Below are positions 1 to 6,001 of a DNA stretch of 6,261 bases, piece by piece. A program made the position numbers and the translations under genes. Where the stretch lies: contig JAITNO010000032.1 in assembly GCA_031290405.1 (NCBI GenBank), positions 1 to 6,261 of the forward strand, written 5' to 3'. Under the pieces are notes generated by a model, which was not told where the DNA came from, did not search any database, and saw only the letters and a program-made list of their open reading frames with translations. Positions within the stretch are counted from its first letter, which is position 1. Each line of letters begins with the position of its first letter. The DNA is from Spirochaetaceae bacterium. Its GTDB lineage: Bacteria; Spirochaetota; Spirochaetia; Treponematales; Breznakiellaceae.

Positions 1-783
1 GGCTCAGGCATCGAAGCCGCCGCGCGGGAAGCGCGGCGCCGCGCCCTGCGGCGAACCGCCCTGCGCTGCCACGCCGACGCAATCCTCATCGCCCACACCA
101 AAAACGACCTCCTTGAAAACATCATCATCCGCGTCCTGCGCGGCGCCGGCCCCGCCGGTCTTTCCCCCATACAAGCGAAAAACGGCATCATCATCCGCCC
201 CCTCCTTAACCTTACCCGCGGAGCCATCCTCGACTACCTCGACGCCAGAGGGCTCACCCATCAGACGGACAGCACCAACAACGACGACCGCCACCTTCGC
301 AACAAAGTCCGCCGTCACATCATCCCCATCCTCGACCAGCGCTTCCCCGACTGGGCGCAAAACCTCCAGCGCGCCGCCGAAACCCAGCGCCTCGTCGCCA
401 GCCACCTCAAAGACCAAGCCCAAGAAATCATCTCAGGCGCCCAACATCGCCCCGACGGAGCCCTCGTCATACCAAACCTCTCGTCGCACCATCGGATAGT
501 GCAGGAAGAAACCATCTTTTGCGCCATAAACAGCCTCCAGCAGAGGGCAGAACCGGCATTCCAGCCCGACCAGAGGCAAAGGAAGATCGCCGCGCCGCGC
601 CGCGCCACCATAAGAAAGGCCATAGAGACAAGAAAAACCACCCAGCTCCCCGGCGGAACTCTTGCCTTTACCGACGGCGGCGCCGTCATATCCCCCACCA
701 AAAGCCCCAACTTTGAAGAAGGCTACGCCCTCCTTGCCGAGCGCGACGGCGTCCCCACCGTCATAACACATGAGGGCGGCTGA
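1..783 (+). CDS. tilS: tRNA(Ile)-lysidine synthase TilS, C-terminal part (5' truncated by window edge)
   Basis: Frame 1 is open from the first base to a TGA at 781-783, giving 260 residues with no start in the window. TilS attaches lysine to the wobble cytidine (C34) of tRNA-Ile(CAU) in an ATP-dependent reaction, so that the tRNA reads AUA. The visible part begins in the second half of the N-type PP-loop ATPase domain: GSGIEAAAREARRRAL (residues 1-16) resembles the family's G-x-E-x-x-A-R-x-x-R stretch. AHTKNDLLENIIIRVLRGAG (31-50) matches the conserved AHH-x-D-D-x-x-E-T-x-x-x-R-x-x-R-G-x-G block, with KN in place of DD. RPLLNLTR (66-73) and DSTNNDDRHLRNKVRRHIIP (90-109) are the TilS signatures. 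Residues about 195-235 look like the small C-terminal TilS domain. The SGGxDS nucleotide-binding loop would lie to the left of the window. The gene converges on the minus-strand operon, and no clear T-tailed terminator for it is visible. The family call is secure. Confidence 0.92.
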   Translation, partial: GSGIEAAAREARRRALRRTALRCHADAILIAHTKNDLLENIIIRVLRGAGPAGLSPIQAKNGIIIRPLLNLTRGAILDYLDARGLTHQTDSTNNDDRHLRNKVRRHIIPILDQRFPDWAQNLQRAAETQRLVASHLKDQAQEIISGAQHRPDGALVIPNLSSHHRIVQEETIFCAINSLQQRAEPAFQPDQRQRKIAAPRRATIRKAIETRKTTQLPGGTLAFTDGGAVISPTKSPNFEEGYALLAERDGVPTVITHEGG

Positions 784-861
784 GCCCCCGCAAGGCCCCC
801 GCTGGGAGCCCCAGTCCCCCTCCACTAGCCCGACGGCCCTCACAAGCGACGGCAGCCTTCG

Positions 862-876
862 GCGCGCGGCGTATCC
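862..876. repeat. Left inverted border of the palindrome array
   Basis: The sequence entering the array, GGCGTATCCGCTATAGCG at 868-885, is the reverse complement of the sequence leaving it, CGCTATAGCGGATAAGCC at 1023-1040, with one mismatch in 18. Weaker matching continues outward to 862 on the left and 1046 on the right (13 of 16 matches in the segment ending at 876). The array therefore has symmetric outer ends, as a discrete element would. Confidence 0.6.
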
Positions 877-1034
877 GCTATAGCGAATGACCTGTTCGCT
901 ATAGCGAATGACCTGTTCGCTATAGCGAATGACCTGTTCGCTATAGCGAATGACCTGTTCGCTATAGCGAATGACTTGTTCGCTATAGCGAATGACTTGT
1001 TCGCTATAGCGAATGACTTGTTCGCTATAGCGGA
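874..1034. repeat. Tandem array of eight palindromes, 21-bp period
   Basis: The decamer CGCTATAGCG occurs eight times, starting at 876, 897, 918, 939, 960, 981, 1002 and 1023, exactly 21 bp apart. The internal copies extend to the 14-bp perfect palindrome TTCGCTATAGCGAA. The 7-bp joint between neighbouring 14-mers is TGACCTG in the first four and TGACTTG in the last three, with no other variation. Each palindrome can fold in RNA as a 5-bp stem UUCGC/GCGAA with a UAUA loop, identically on either strand. A 21-bp period is two helical turns, so every dyad would lie on the same face of the DNA. There are no unique spacers, so it is not CRISPR. Function is unknown; a multimeric protein-binding array, a two-way transcription barrier or a mobile REP-like cluster are possible. 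Confidence 0.95.
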
Positions 1035-1046
1035 TAAGCCGCGTGC
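1031..1046. repeat. Right inverted border of the palindrome array
   Basis: This is the partner of the left border at 862-876. The GCGGATAAGCCGCG side pairs with the left flank at a few mismatches. Just outside it, GCTATGGCTATAA at 1045-1057 looks like a decayed relic of the array palindrome, which suggests the array was once longer or has been eroding. Confidence 0.5.
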
Positions 1047-1074
1047 TATGGCTATAAGTGGGTCTGGGAGGCCT

Positions 1075-1093
1075 AAAAAACCCCCAGCGGGGG
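1075..1093 (-). terminator. Intrinsic terminator of the cmk-rpsA/lipoprotein operon
   Basis: On the minus strand the sequence reads CCCCCGCTGGGGG followed at once by TTTTTT: a perfect 5-bp GC stem with a 3-nt loop and a six-T tail. It lies 28 nt past the TAG of the lipoprotein gene, the expected place for an operon end. The T-run is on the minus-strand side only, so it should act mainly on the operon and not on tilS transcripts. Confidence 0.85.
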
Positions 1094-1121
1094 CGCAGGG
1101 CGGATCCCCCACTGTAAGAGC

Positions 1122-1895
1122 CTACCGTTGGTTTGGATTGTTCGGAAGCAGGAAGACGCCCAGGAAGGTCGGCACGCTGAAGACCTCCGTCAACGATTGC
1201 GCGTCGAAGCTCTTGCGGACGACATAGAGCGCCACATAGGCAAGATTCGTGTCCGCACCCGTGGCGTTCGCCGCAACGTCGGCATTGTTGTTCGCGTTCA
1301 AGTAAGCCGCGTTTACCAAATCGGCGCTGTAGTAAAAAGACGAAGCGTAGGCGATGTTGTTCGGATACGGCGTAATCAGATCCCGCGAACGAAGGAGGTA
1401 GGGATTCGAGGCGCTGTCAACCCTAAAGAACTTCCTGCTGGAAAACGCCGAAGCCACGGAAGAGGCATAGTTGTTCGTCGTAACCGTGTAGGGCTTCAAC
1501 GACGTATAATCGCTCCCCAACGTAGGATTGATGCTCGCATAGGTCGTCTCCGACGGCGACGATTCGCTAAGCCCGCTTACATAGATTTTATAGAAGAGAT
1601 AGTAGTTGTTGTTGAAATTGTTAATGTCGCCGCTTATGGCCCGAATGCTGGGAGGAGCCGCCGCAGCTTGGAAGTTCAACTCCACAACGACGGAAGCGAC
1701 AACGCTGTCTCCGGCGGTAAAGCGGACGTCGGAATTCAAGTTTCTTACGACGCTGCTCTCGGCGACCGGACTGAGCCACGTATACGAATCAATGCCGCAC
1801 GAGGCAAAAAGCGCCAGGCACAAGGCCAGGCCGAAGGGGGCGCCGGCCTTCACAGGGGGAGCCCCCAGCGGACGGGCGCTCAGGCGGGGCATCAT
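1122..1895 (-). CDS. Putative lipoprotein, function unknown
   Basis: The gene encodes 257 residues from the ATG at 1895. The frame stays open upstream to 2111, but that part lies inside the TPR gene and is arginine/threonine-rich shadow sequence. The ATG at 1895 has an AAGGG Shine-Dalgarno element overlapping the TAA of the upstream gene, 7 nt away. The N-terminus has a basic n-region (residues 4-16), a hydrophobic stretch FGLALCLALFAS (21-32) and Cys33, giving the lipobox-like LFAS-C. F at -3 is loose by enterobacterial rules but fits the relaxed spirochaetal pattern. The mature part is rich in Asn, Ser, Tyr and Ala (for example NNFNNNYY) with alternating hydrophobic stretches that suggest beta structure. 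I do not recognise a family. It is the last gene of the operon, 10 nt after the TPR gene and followed by a strong terminator. A GTG at 1853 giving an 18-residue signal peptide is an alternative start but lacks a convincing ribosome site. Confidence 0.75.
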   Translation of the reverse strand: MMPRLSARPLGAPPVKAGAPFGLALCLALFASCGIDSYTWLSPVAESSVVRNLNSDVRFTAGDSVVASVVVELNFQAAAAPPSIRAISGDINNFNNNYYLFYKIYVSGLSESSPSETTYASINPTLGSDYTSLKPYTVTTNNYASSVASAFSSRKFFRVDSASNPYLLRSRDLITPYPNNIAYASSFYYSADLVNAAYLNANNNADVAANATGADTNLAYVALYVVRKSFDAQSLTEVFSVPTFLGVFLLPNNPNQR

Positions 1896-1907
1896 GGGGG
1901 GGCCCTT
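1893..1907 (-). promoter_or_regulatory. Ribosome-binding site with homopolymeric C7 spacer
   Basis: On the minus strand AAGGG (1907-1903) is followed by seven C residues (1902-1896) and then ATG (1895). The spacer is made entirely of the homopolymer, so slippage would change the Shine-Dalgarno to start distance without altering either protein. This site also decides the start of the lipoprotein gene. Confidence 0.7.
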
Positions 1908-2646
1908 AGTCTCCGGCCCCCGCCGCCTCGATAACGATAAGGCGGTCGGTGGCAAGCTCCGTCCAGCCGGTGTAGTCCGAACGTTTGTCGACGATGTTCT
2001 GGTAGGCCTGTTTCGCCAGGTCGGTCTTTTCGAGGGCTTCGTAGAGGCGGCCAATCGAGAATTGCGCGTGGGCGGCTTGCGGAAAATCCTGATGGGAGAG
2101 GACGCGCTCATAATGCTCTATCGCCCCTTCGAGGTCGCCGCCTTCTTCGGCGCACACGGCGGCGTTGTAAGAGGAGACCGGCGCGAGGTAGGTCTTGCCG
2201 CCCTTCTGGGCGCTTTGCAGGTAGGCCTCTTCCGCCTCCTTCCACGCCGACCTTTCAAAGTAAAGGGCTCCGGCCATCGACCAAGCGCGCGCCGACGGAT
2301 AGCCCGAACAGGAGGCGGCAAACTCCACGAGGTCTTTTACAAGCGCGTCGGCGGAGTCCGCACCGCCTGCGTCGCCGGCTTCGGCAATCGCGTCGCCGTC
2401 GCTTGCGGCGTCCTCCGCTCCGCCGCCTGCCGCGGCGGTGCCTGCGGAAACCGCCGACAGCTTTTCGTATCGGGGGACGAATGTTTCGTCGAGCCGCTCA
2501 ATCGCGGCGCTTATCCGCAAATCGGCAACGATGCTCACGATTAAGAAAACGGCGAGCGCCAGCACGATTGCGCCGGCGCACACCAGAATCGGTTTCCTGT
2601 TTTTAGAAAAAAAGCCCACTAAAGCGCTGTCCATGTCTTCAGCCAT
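1906..2646 (-). CDS. Membrane-anchored tetratricopeptide-repeat protein
   Basis: The gene encodes 246 residues from the ATG at 2646, which is preceded by GAGGAG at 5-nt spacing. An in-frame GTG at 2652 overlaps that ribosome site and is unlikely to be the start. The short acidic/basic N-terminus (1-18) is followed by one transmembrane helix (about 20-41, ILVCAGAIVLALAVFLIVSI), then a charged helix (42-62), an Ala/Gly/Asp-rich linker (about 66-100), and three TPR-like helical pairs at about 118-150, 154-187 and 191-222. KNRKP just before the helix suggests an N-in topology, with the TPR domain outside the cytoplasm. The layout resembles YfgM-like single-pass TPR proteins that work with the Sec translocon and periplasmic chaperones, but similar proteins have other roles, so only a protein-interaction scaffold can be claimed. 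It lies 9 nt after the AAA+ gene and 10 nt before the lipoprotein gene, so the three are probably co-translated. Confidence 0.8.
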   Translation of the reverse strand: MAEDMDSALVGFFSKNRKPILVCAGAIVLALAVFLIVSIVADLRISAAIERLDETFVPRYEKLSAVSAGTAAAGGGAEDAASDGDAIAEAGDAGGADSADALVKDLVEFAASCSGYPSARAWSMAGALYFERSAWKEAEEAYLQSAQKGGKTYLAPVSSYNAAVCAEEGGDLEGAIEHYERVLSHQDFPQAAHAQFSIGRLYEALEKTDLAKQAYQNIVDKRSDYTGWTELATDRLIVIEAAGAGD

Positions 2647-2655
2647 ATCCACTCC

Positions 2656-3570
2656 TCACTCGCCTTTCTTAATTTGCAATCCTTTCATTAGTTTTGACAG
2701 GTAGGTCCTCTGGATCCCCATCGTCTTTGCCGCCGCCGTCTGATTCCACCGCGTCTGTTCCAAGACCCTCACAATATGAGAAGCCTTGAACGCGCCAACG
2801 GCGATTTTCAAATCGCGCTCCCCGTACACGCCGCCCTCAGCATAGCCAAAAAGATCCGCCGTGTCCAGAAGGAGCTTCGAGGAATGGAGGAGCGCGCGCT
2901 CGACGCAGTTCTTCAATTCGCGGGCATTGCCCGTCCAGGGATGGGAAAGGAGCGCTTCCTTCGCCTCGTCCGTCCAGCCCGGGGCGCGTTTCTTCATGTC
3001 AAGCGCGCTCTCGGAAAGGAAATGGCCGGCAAGCGGGAGGATGTCCTCTTTTCTGTCCCGCAGAGGCGGAATGAAAATCGGCAGCACGTTCAGTCGGTAG
3101 TAGAGCTCGCGGTTGAAGGCCCCCTCGTCAACCATCTTTTCGATGTCGTGCCTTGTGGACGCGATGATGCGCGGAAGGAAAAAGCCGCCCCCGTCGCGCG
3201 AGGAGTCGGCCTTCCTCTTAAGCAACCCGAGGAGGTCTTCCTGCAAGGCCCCACTCAAACAGGCGATTTCGTCAAAAAACACGGTGGAAGCCCTCCCATC
3301 CGCCGTCTCTCTTTCCCTCGCCGTCTCCCCCGCCTCAGCCGTCTCTCCCGCCCCGGCCTCCGCCGTCTCTCCCGCCCCGGCCCCTTCAAAGTCAAGAGGA
3401 GCGGCGTCGCTGCGGGCGCAGTTTATCTTGAGGAGGCTCTTTTCACCCCGACCGCTCTCGGCGTGAATGCGCTCCGCCACAAGCTCTTTTCCGACCCCGC
3501 CTTCGCCGATAAGCCAGACCGAAGAATCCGTTCCGGCAATGCGGGCAACGATTTGCAATTTTTCTTTCAT
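2656..3570 (-). CDS. Sigma54-activator-type AAA+ ATPase with Fis-type HTH, GAFTGA absent
   Basis: The gene encodes 304 residues from the first ATG (3570); conserved coding sequence continues upstream to about 3603. It is an enhancer-binding-protein AAA+ domain without a receiver or other sensor domain. Walker A is GEGGVGKE (22-29), Walker B TVFFDE (96-101), sensor I RIIASTR (134-140), arginine fingers lie in FNRELYYRL (152-160), and sensor II is GNARELKN (214-221). A C-terminal Fis-type helix-turn-helix (about 262-300, WNQTAAAKTMGIQRTYLSKL) should bind DNA. Between INCA (49-52) and Walker B, where the family has ESELFG and the GAFTGA loop, there is a low-complexity Ala/Gly/Glu/Thr repeat (about 62-93). 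Because GAFTGA contacts sigma54, normal activation of sigma54 polymerase is unlikely; TyrR is a precedent for a GAFTGA-less relative that acts with sigma70. The target is unknown. A degenerate, non-activating ATPase is also possible. Confidence 0.85.
   Translation of the reverse strand: MKEKLQIVARIAGTDSSVWLIGEGGVGKELVAERIHAESGRGEKSLLKINCARSDAAPLDFEGAGAGETAEAGAGETAEAGETARERETADGRASTVFFDEIACLSGALQEDLLGLLKRKADSSRDGGGFFLPRIIASTRHDIEKMVDEGAFNRELYYRLNVLPIFIPPLRDRKEDILPLAGHFLSESALDMKKRAPGWTDEAKEALLSHPWTGNARELKNCVERALLHSSKLLLDTADLFGYAEGGVYGERDLKIAVGAFKASHIVRVLEQTRWNQTAAAKTMGIQRTYLSKLMKGLQIKKGE
3299..3390 (-). repeat. Degenerate intragenic tandem repeat in the AAA+ gene
   Basis: On the plus strand, units beginning GCCGTCTC start at 3302, 3320, 3338 and 3362 (spacing 18, 18 and 24 bp). 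The longest identical pair is about 21 bp (3338-3358 and 3362-3382). All spacings are multiples of six, so the frame is kept. The protein reads as GAGETAEA octapeptides followed by shorter AEAGET and ARERET hexapeptides. The repeat lies exactly where the GAFTGA loop should be. Confidence 0.8.
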
Positions 3571-3600
3571 CGCCGGACTTTCGGCAATCAGGGGGCGAAA

Positions 3601-3616
3601 AATAGATGCAACCTCG
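3601..3616 (-). promoter_or_regulatory. Candidate ribosome site with ATT start for the AAA+ gene
   Basis: On the minus strand GAGGT (3615-3611) is followed 7 nt later by ATT (3603-3601), in frame with the AAA+ gene. The 11 codons between this ATT and the first ATG read as IFRPLIAESPA, which continues into M-K-E-K and matches the usual family opening (L-I-G-x-S-P-A-M). The ATG at 3570 falls in the middle of that motif and has only a weak upstream element. ATT starts are rare but real (infC, pcnB in E. coli). A CTG at 3591 is the other in-frame option but has no ribosome site. Confidence 0.4.
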
Positions 3617-3621
3617 CGCTT

Positions 3622-5994
3622 TTATGACGAGCCTTTTGACTTCAAGGCATCGCCCAAGGTGAATGTTGAGCCGTCCGACTCCCCCGCCGCCATATACCGT
3701 GAAATCTCCTCGCGCTCGACCTTTTTCTGGTAATCGCGCAGAGAGAATGAAAGCTTTTGCTTGTCGGGCTGTATCTCCAAGACGACCGCCTTAATCGAAT
3801 CGCCCACCTGATACTGTTTAAGCAGGTCGTCGGGGTTGTCTTCTTTTTTCTGAACCAGGTTGGTCTTGTGGATAAGCCCTTCGATGCCCCCGGGCACGCG
3901 GACAAAGATGCCGAAATCCGTTATCGAAGAAATCTCGCCTTCAAGGATGGAGCCCGCGCGGTAGGACTCGGAAAAGTTCTTCCACGGGTCGTCCAGCAAC
4001 TGCTTGACGCCAAGCTTGACGTTCCTGCCCTTGCCGTCGGCCTGGAGGACGATGACGTCGATCTCGTCGCCCACTTTAAGCTCGCTGCCGATGTGCTTGA
4101 CCTTCTTCGTCCACGAGACGTCGTCGCTGTGGAGGAAGCCGTCGATGCCCTCTTCAAGCTCGATGAAGGCTCCGGAACCGGTAACCTTGACGACCTTGCG
4201 CCGGAGCCTCGCGCCGGCCGGATATTTTTCTTCGATGCCGTCCCAAGGATTCGCCGTTACCTGCTTTAGGCCGAGCGAAACGCGCCCCGCCTGCAAGTCG
4301 TAGCCCAGCACCATGCACTCAACAATGTCGCCGGAGGCAAGAACGTCTTCCGGCCTCTGCACCTTCTTCACCCAGGAGAACTCCGAGATGTGCGCCAGGC
4401 CTTCGATGCCCTCTTCAAGCTCAATGAATGCGCCGAATTCGGCGATCTTCGTAACCTTTCCCTTAACAACGTCGTTGACGTGGTATTTATCCTCAAAATG
4501 AACCCAGGGGTCGTCGGTAAAGTGCTTCAAGGACAGGTTGATGCGCTTCTCATCCGGTTCAAGACGGAGCACCTTCACCCTAATCTGCTGGCCCTTTTTG
4601 ACGAAATCCTTAGGGCGGACGACGTGTCCCCAGCTCATATCGTTAATATGGAGCAGTCCGTCGAAGCCGCCTATGTCCACGAAGGCGCCGAACGAGGTAA
4701 ACGACTTGACCACGCCGTCCACTTCGGCGCCGATCTCCGTGTTTTCGAAGAACGCGTTGCGTTTCTTTTCGATTTCGTCTTCCAGGTATCTGCGGCGATT
4801 CACGACGACGTTTACCTTGCCGTCCGAATAGAGGCGTTCGATGTATGCGTTCACCGTCAGGCCCAGCATATCCTCGGCCTCTTCGACGCGGTAGATGTCG
4901 GCCTGGCTTATCGGCATAAACGCGTTCACGCCGCCGCCCAAGCTCACATCGTAGCCGCCCTTGACGACCCGCTCAATCTTACCCTCCACCGGAGTATGAT
5001 CCGCGAAGGCCGTCTTCAAAACCCGCCAGAGGATTTTCTCATCCGCTTTCTGTTTCGACACAATAAGCTCCCCGTGCTTGTTTTCTTTCGTTACCAGCAC
5101 CACTTGGACCTCATCCCCGATTTTCGGAAGCTCGGCAAACTCGTTCACCGCAAGCTTCCCCTCGGACTTATAACCGACGTCGATAAAAACCTGATCCGCC
5201 GTTATCTCAACAATTTTGCCGTCAACCACCTGTCCCTCTTCCAAAAGTTCGAGGGACTTCAAAAATTCTTCTTGCAATTGTGTCTGGTTTTCGCCCACCG
5301 GAACCAACGGCTCATTCTCGGTCGACTCTTCCACTTCCACTTCCATTCCCATAGCGTTTCCTTTGCACTGTATGCTTTCAATCATTTTGCCATAACATTC
5401 TTCAATCGTCAAGTACGATCCATCGATGACGCGCACCCCCTCTCCCTTCACCAGGCTCCCCGCCCCCTTGTGCCTATCCCGTTCATCCCGCGCCGCAATC
5501 GCCTTTTCAATCTCGGCCAAGCCAAGCTTCGACGACCCCTGTTCAAAACGCCTCCGCGCGCGCACTTCAACGGAGGCGTCAAGGTAAAACCGCCAGGCGG
5601 CGTCGGGAAAGACGACCGTCGTCATATCCCTTCCCTCCGCCACAAGATCCGCCCGCCCCGCGATCTCCTTAATTTTCCCATTCACCAGAGCGCGAACCTC
5701 CATAATGGAAGAAAACGCCGACACCCTTTCGTCAACCTCGTCGCAATGGAGCAACCCGCTCACATCCTCGCCCGCCAGAAACACGGCCGGGCCCACGCAC
5801 TCAAGGGAAACCGAGCGCACATAATCCAGCGCCGCCCCCTCGTCCGCCGCATCGACGTTCCGCCGCACCGCGCCCAGCGTAAGGGCGCGATACAAATCCC
5901 CCGAATTAACGCAGACCCAACCGAGCCGCGCAGCCAAAAGCCGCGCCAGCGTACTCTTCCCCGAACCAGCCGGCCCGTCAATGGCAATAACCAT
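3622..5994 (-). CDS. cmk-rpsA: Fused cytidylate kinase and 30S ribosomal protein S1
   Basis: The frame encodes 790 residues from the ATG at 5994, chosen because MVIAIDGPAGSGKST is the canonical Cmk N-terminus; an in-frame TTG at 6021 adds nine atypical residues and has no ribosome site. Residues 1-210 are cytidylate kinase (CMP/dCMP + ATP to CDP/dCDP + ADP): P-loop GPAGSGKS (7-14), CMP-site NSGDLYRALT (30-39), EGRDMTTVVFP (120-130), and the lid-like RARRRF and RDERDRH. After an acidic linker (about 215-245) come six S1 OB-fold domains at about 253-315, 334-402, 421-490, 508-578, 595-665 and 683-754, with GAFV/GAFIELEEG cores in the middle domains, as in standard S1. S1 recruits mRNA to the 30S subunit. 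cmk and rpsA are neighbours in many bacteria, and the fused form is known in Treponema. No Shine-Dalgarno precedes the first ATG, yet a good one sits at the domain junction. The gene heads the operon. Confidence 0.93.
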   Translation of the reverse strand: MVIAIDGPAGSGKSTLARLLAARLGWVCVNSGDLYRALTLGAVRRNVDAADEGAALDYVRSVSLECVGPAVFLAGEDVSGLLHCDEVDERVSAFSSIMEVRALVNGKIKEIAGRADLVAEGRDMTTVVFPDAAWRFYLDASVEVRARRRFEQGSSKLGLAEIEKAIAARDERDRHKGAGSLVKGEGVRVIDGSYLTIEECYGKMIESIQCKGNAMGMEVEVEESTENEPLVPVGENQTQLQEEFLKSLELLEEGQVVDGKIVEITADQVFIDVGYKSEGKLAVNEFAELPKIGDEVQVVLVTKENKHGELIVSKQKADEKILWRVLKTAFADHTPVEGKIERVVKGGYDVSLGGGVNAFMPISQADIYRVEEAEDMLGLTVNAYIERLYSDGKVNVVVNRRRYLEDEIEKKRNAFFENTEIGAEVDGVVKSFTSFGAFVDIGGFDGLLHINDMSWGHVVRPKDFVKKGQQIRVKVLRLEPDEKRINLSLKHFTDDPWVHFEDKYHVNDVVKGKVTKIAEFGAFIELEEGIEGLAHISEFSWVKKVQRPEDVLASGDIVECMVLGYDLQAGRVSLGLKQVTANPWDGIEEKYPAGARLRRKVVKVTGSGAFIELEEGIDGFLHSDDVSWTKKVKHIGSELKVGDEIDVIVLQADGKGRNVKLGVKQLLDDPWKNFSESYRAGSILEGEISSITDFGIFVRVPGGIEGLIHKTNLVQKKEDNPDDLLKQYQVGDSIKAVVLEIQPDKQKLSFSLRDYQKKVEREEISRYMAAGESDGSTFTLGDALKSKGSS
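5350..5364 (-). promoter_or_regulatory. Internal ribosome-binding site and ATG at the Cmk/S1 junction
   Basis: On the minus strand AAAGGAAACGCT (5364-5353) is followed directly by ATG (5352-5350), codon 215 of the fusion frame; a second ATG follows two codons later. The AAGGA core is 6 nt from the ATG, a textbook spacing. Initiation here would give a 576-residue protein with a short acidic leader and all six S1 domains, close to the size of free S1 in other bacteria. Confidence 0.65.
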
Positions 5995-6001
5995 GGTGCG
6001 C

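Larger units (their letters stand above)
784..1121. other. Convergent intergenic region with palindrome array and terminator
   Basis: These 338 bases lie between the stop of tilS (plus) and the stop of the lipoprotein gene (minus). They contain no credible gene. They hold the 21-bp-period palindrome array (874-1034), its imperfect inverted borders, an intrinsic terminator for the minus-strand operon (1075-1093), and a 12-bp perfect inverted pair GCCCCCGCTGGG at 795-806 and 1083-1094 that brackets the array. Open frames through the array on both strands arise because the unit length is a multiple of three. Confidence 0.8.

Noticed and set aside
113..499. Other-frame reading frames over the tilS region
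   Set aside because: They are low-complexity Ser/Thr/Pro or Gly/Val translations of the GC-rich tilS sequence; frame 1 alone shows family motifs.
784..830. Intrinsic terminator for tilS
   Set aside because: GC-rich short inverted segments are present, but there is no convincing stem followed by a T-run on the plus strand.
874..1034. CRISPR array
   Set aside because: The 21-bp units are continuous with identical linkers and no unique spacers, and no cas gene is present.
840..1112. Minus-strand reading frame of 90 codons with repeated SFAIANR/SFAIANK heptapeptides
   Set aside because: It begins with GTG and no ribosome site, its first codons run through the operon terminator hairpin, and the repeat is simply the 21-bp palindrome array translated. 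The plus strand gives an equally open FAIANDL version.
976..1227. Plus-strand reading frame starting inside the palindrome array
   Set aside because: It starts within a repeat unit, has no ribosome site, crosses the terminator and then runs antisense into the lipoprotein gene.
1896..2111. Upstream extension of the lipoprotein frame to 2111
   Set aside because: The added 72 residues are Arg/Thr/Pro-rich shadow sequence within the TPR gene and would bury the signal peptide; the ATG at 1895 has a good ribosome site.
1606..2544. Plus-strand frame of 312 codons across the lipoprotein and TPR genes
   Set aside because: It is antisense to two genes that have ribosome sites, a signal peptide and TPR motifs, and shows no domain of its own.
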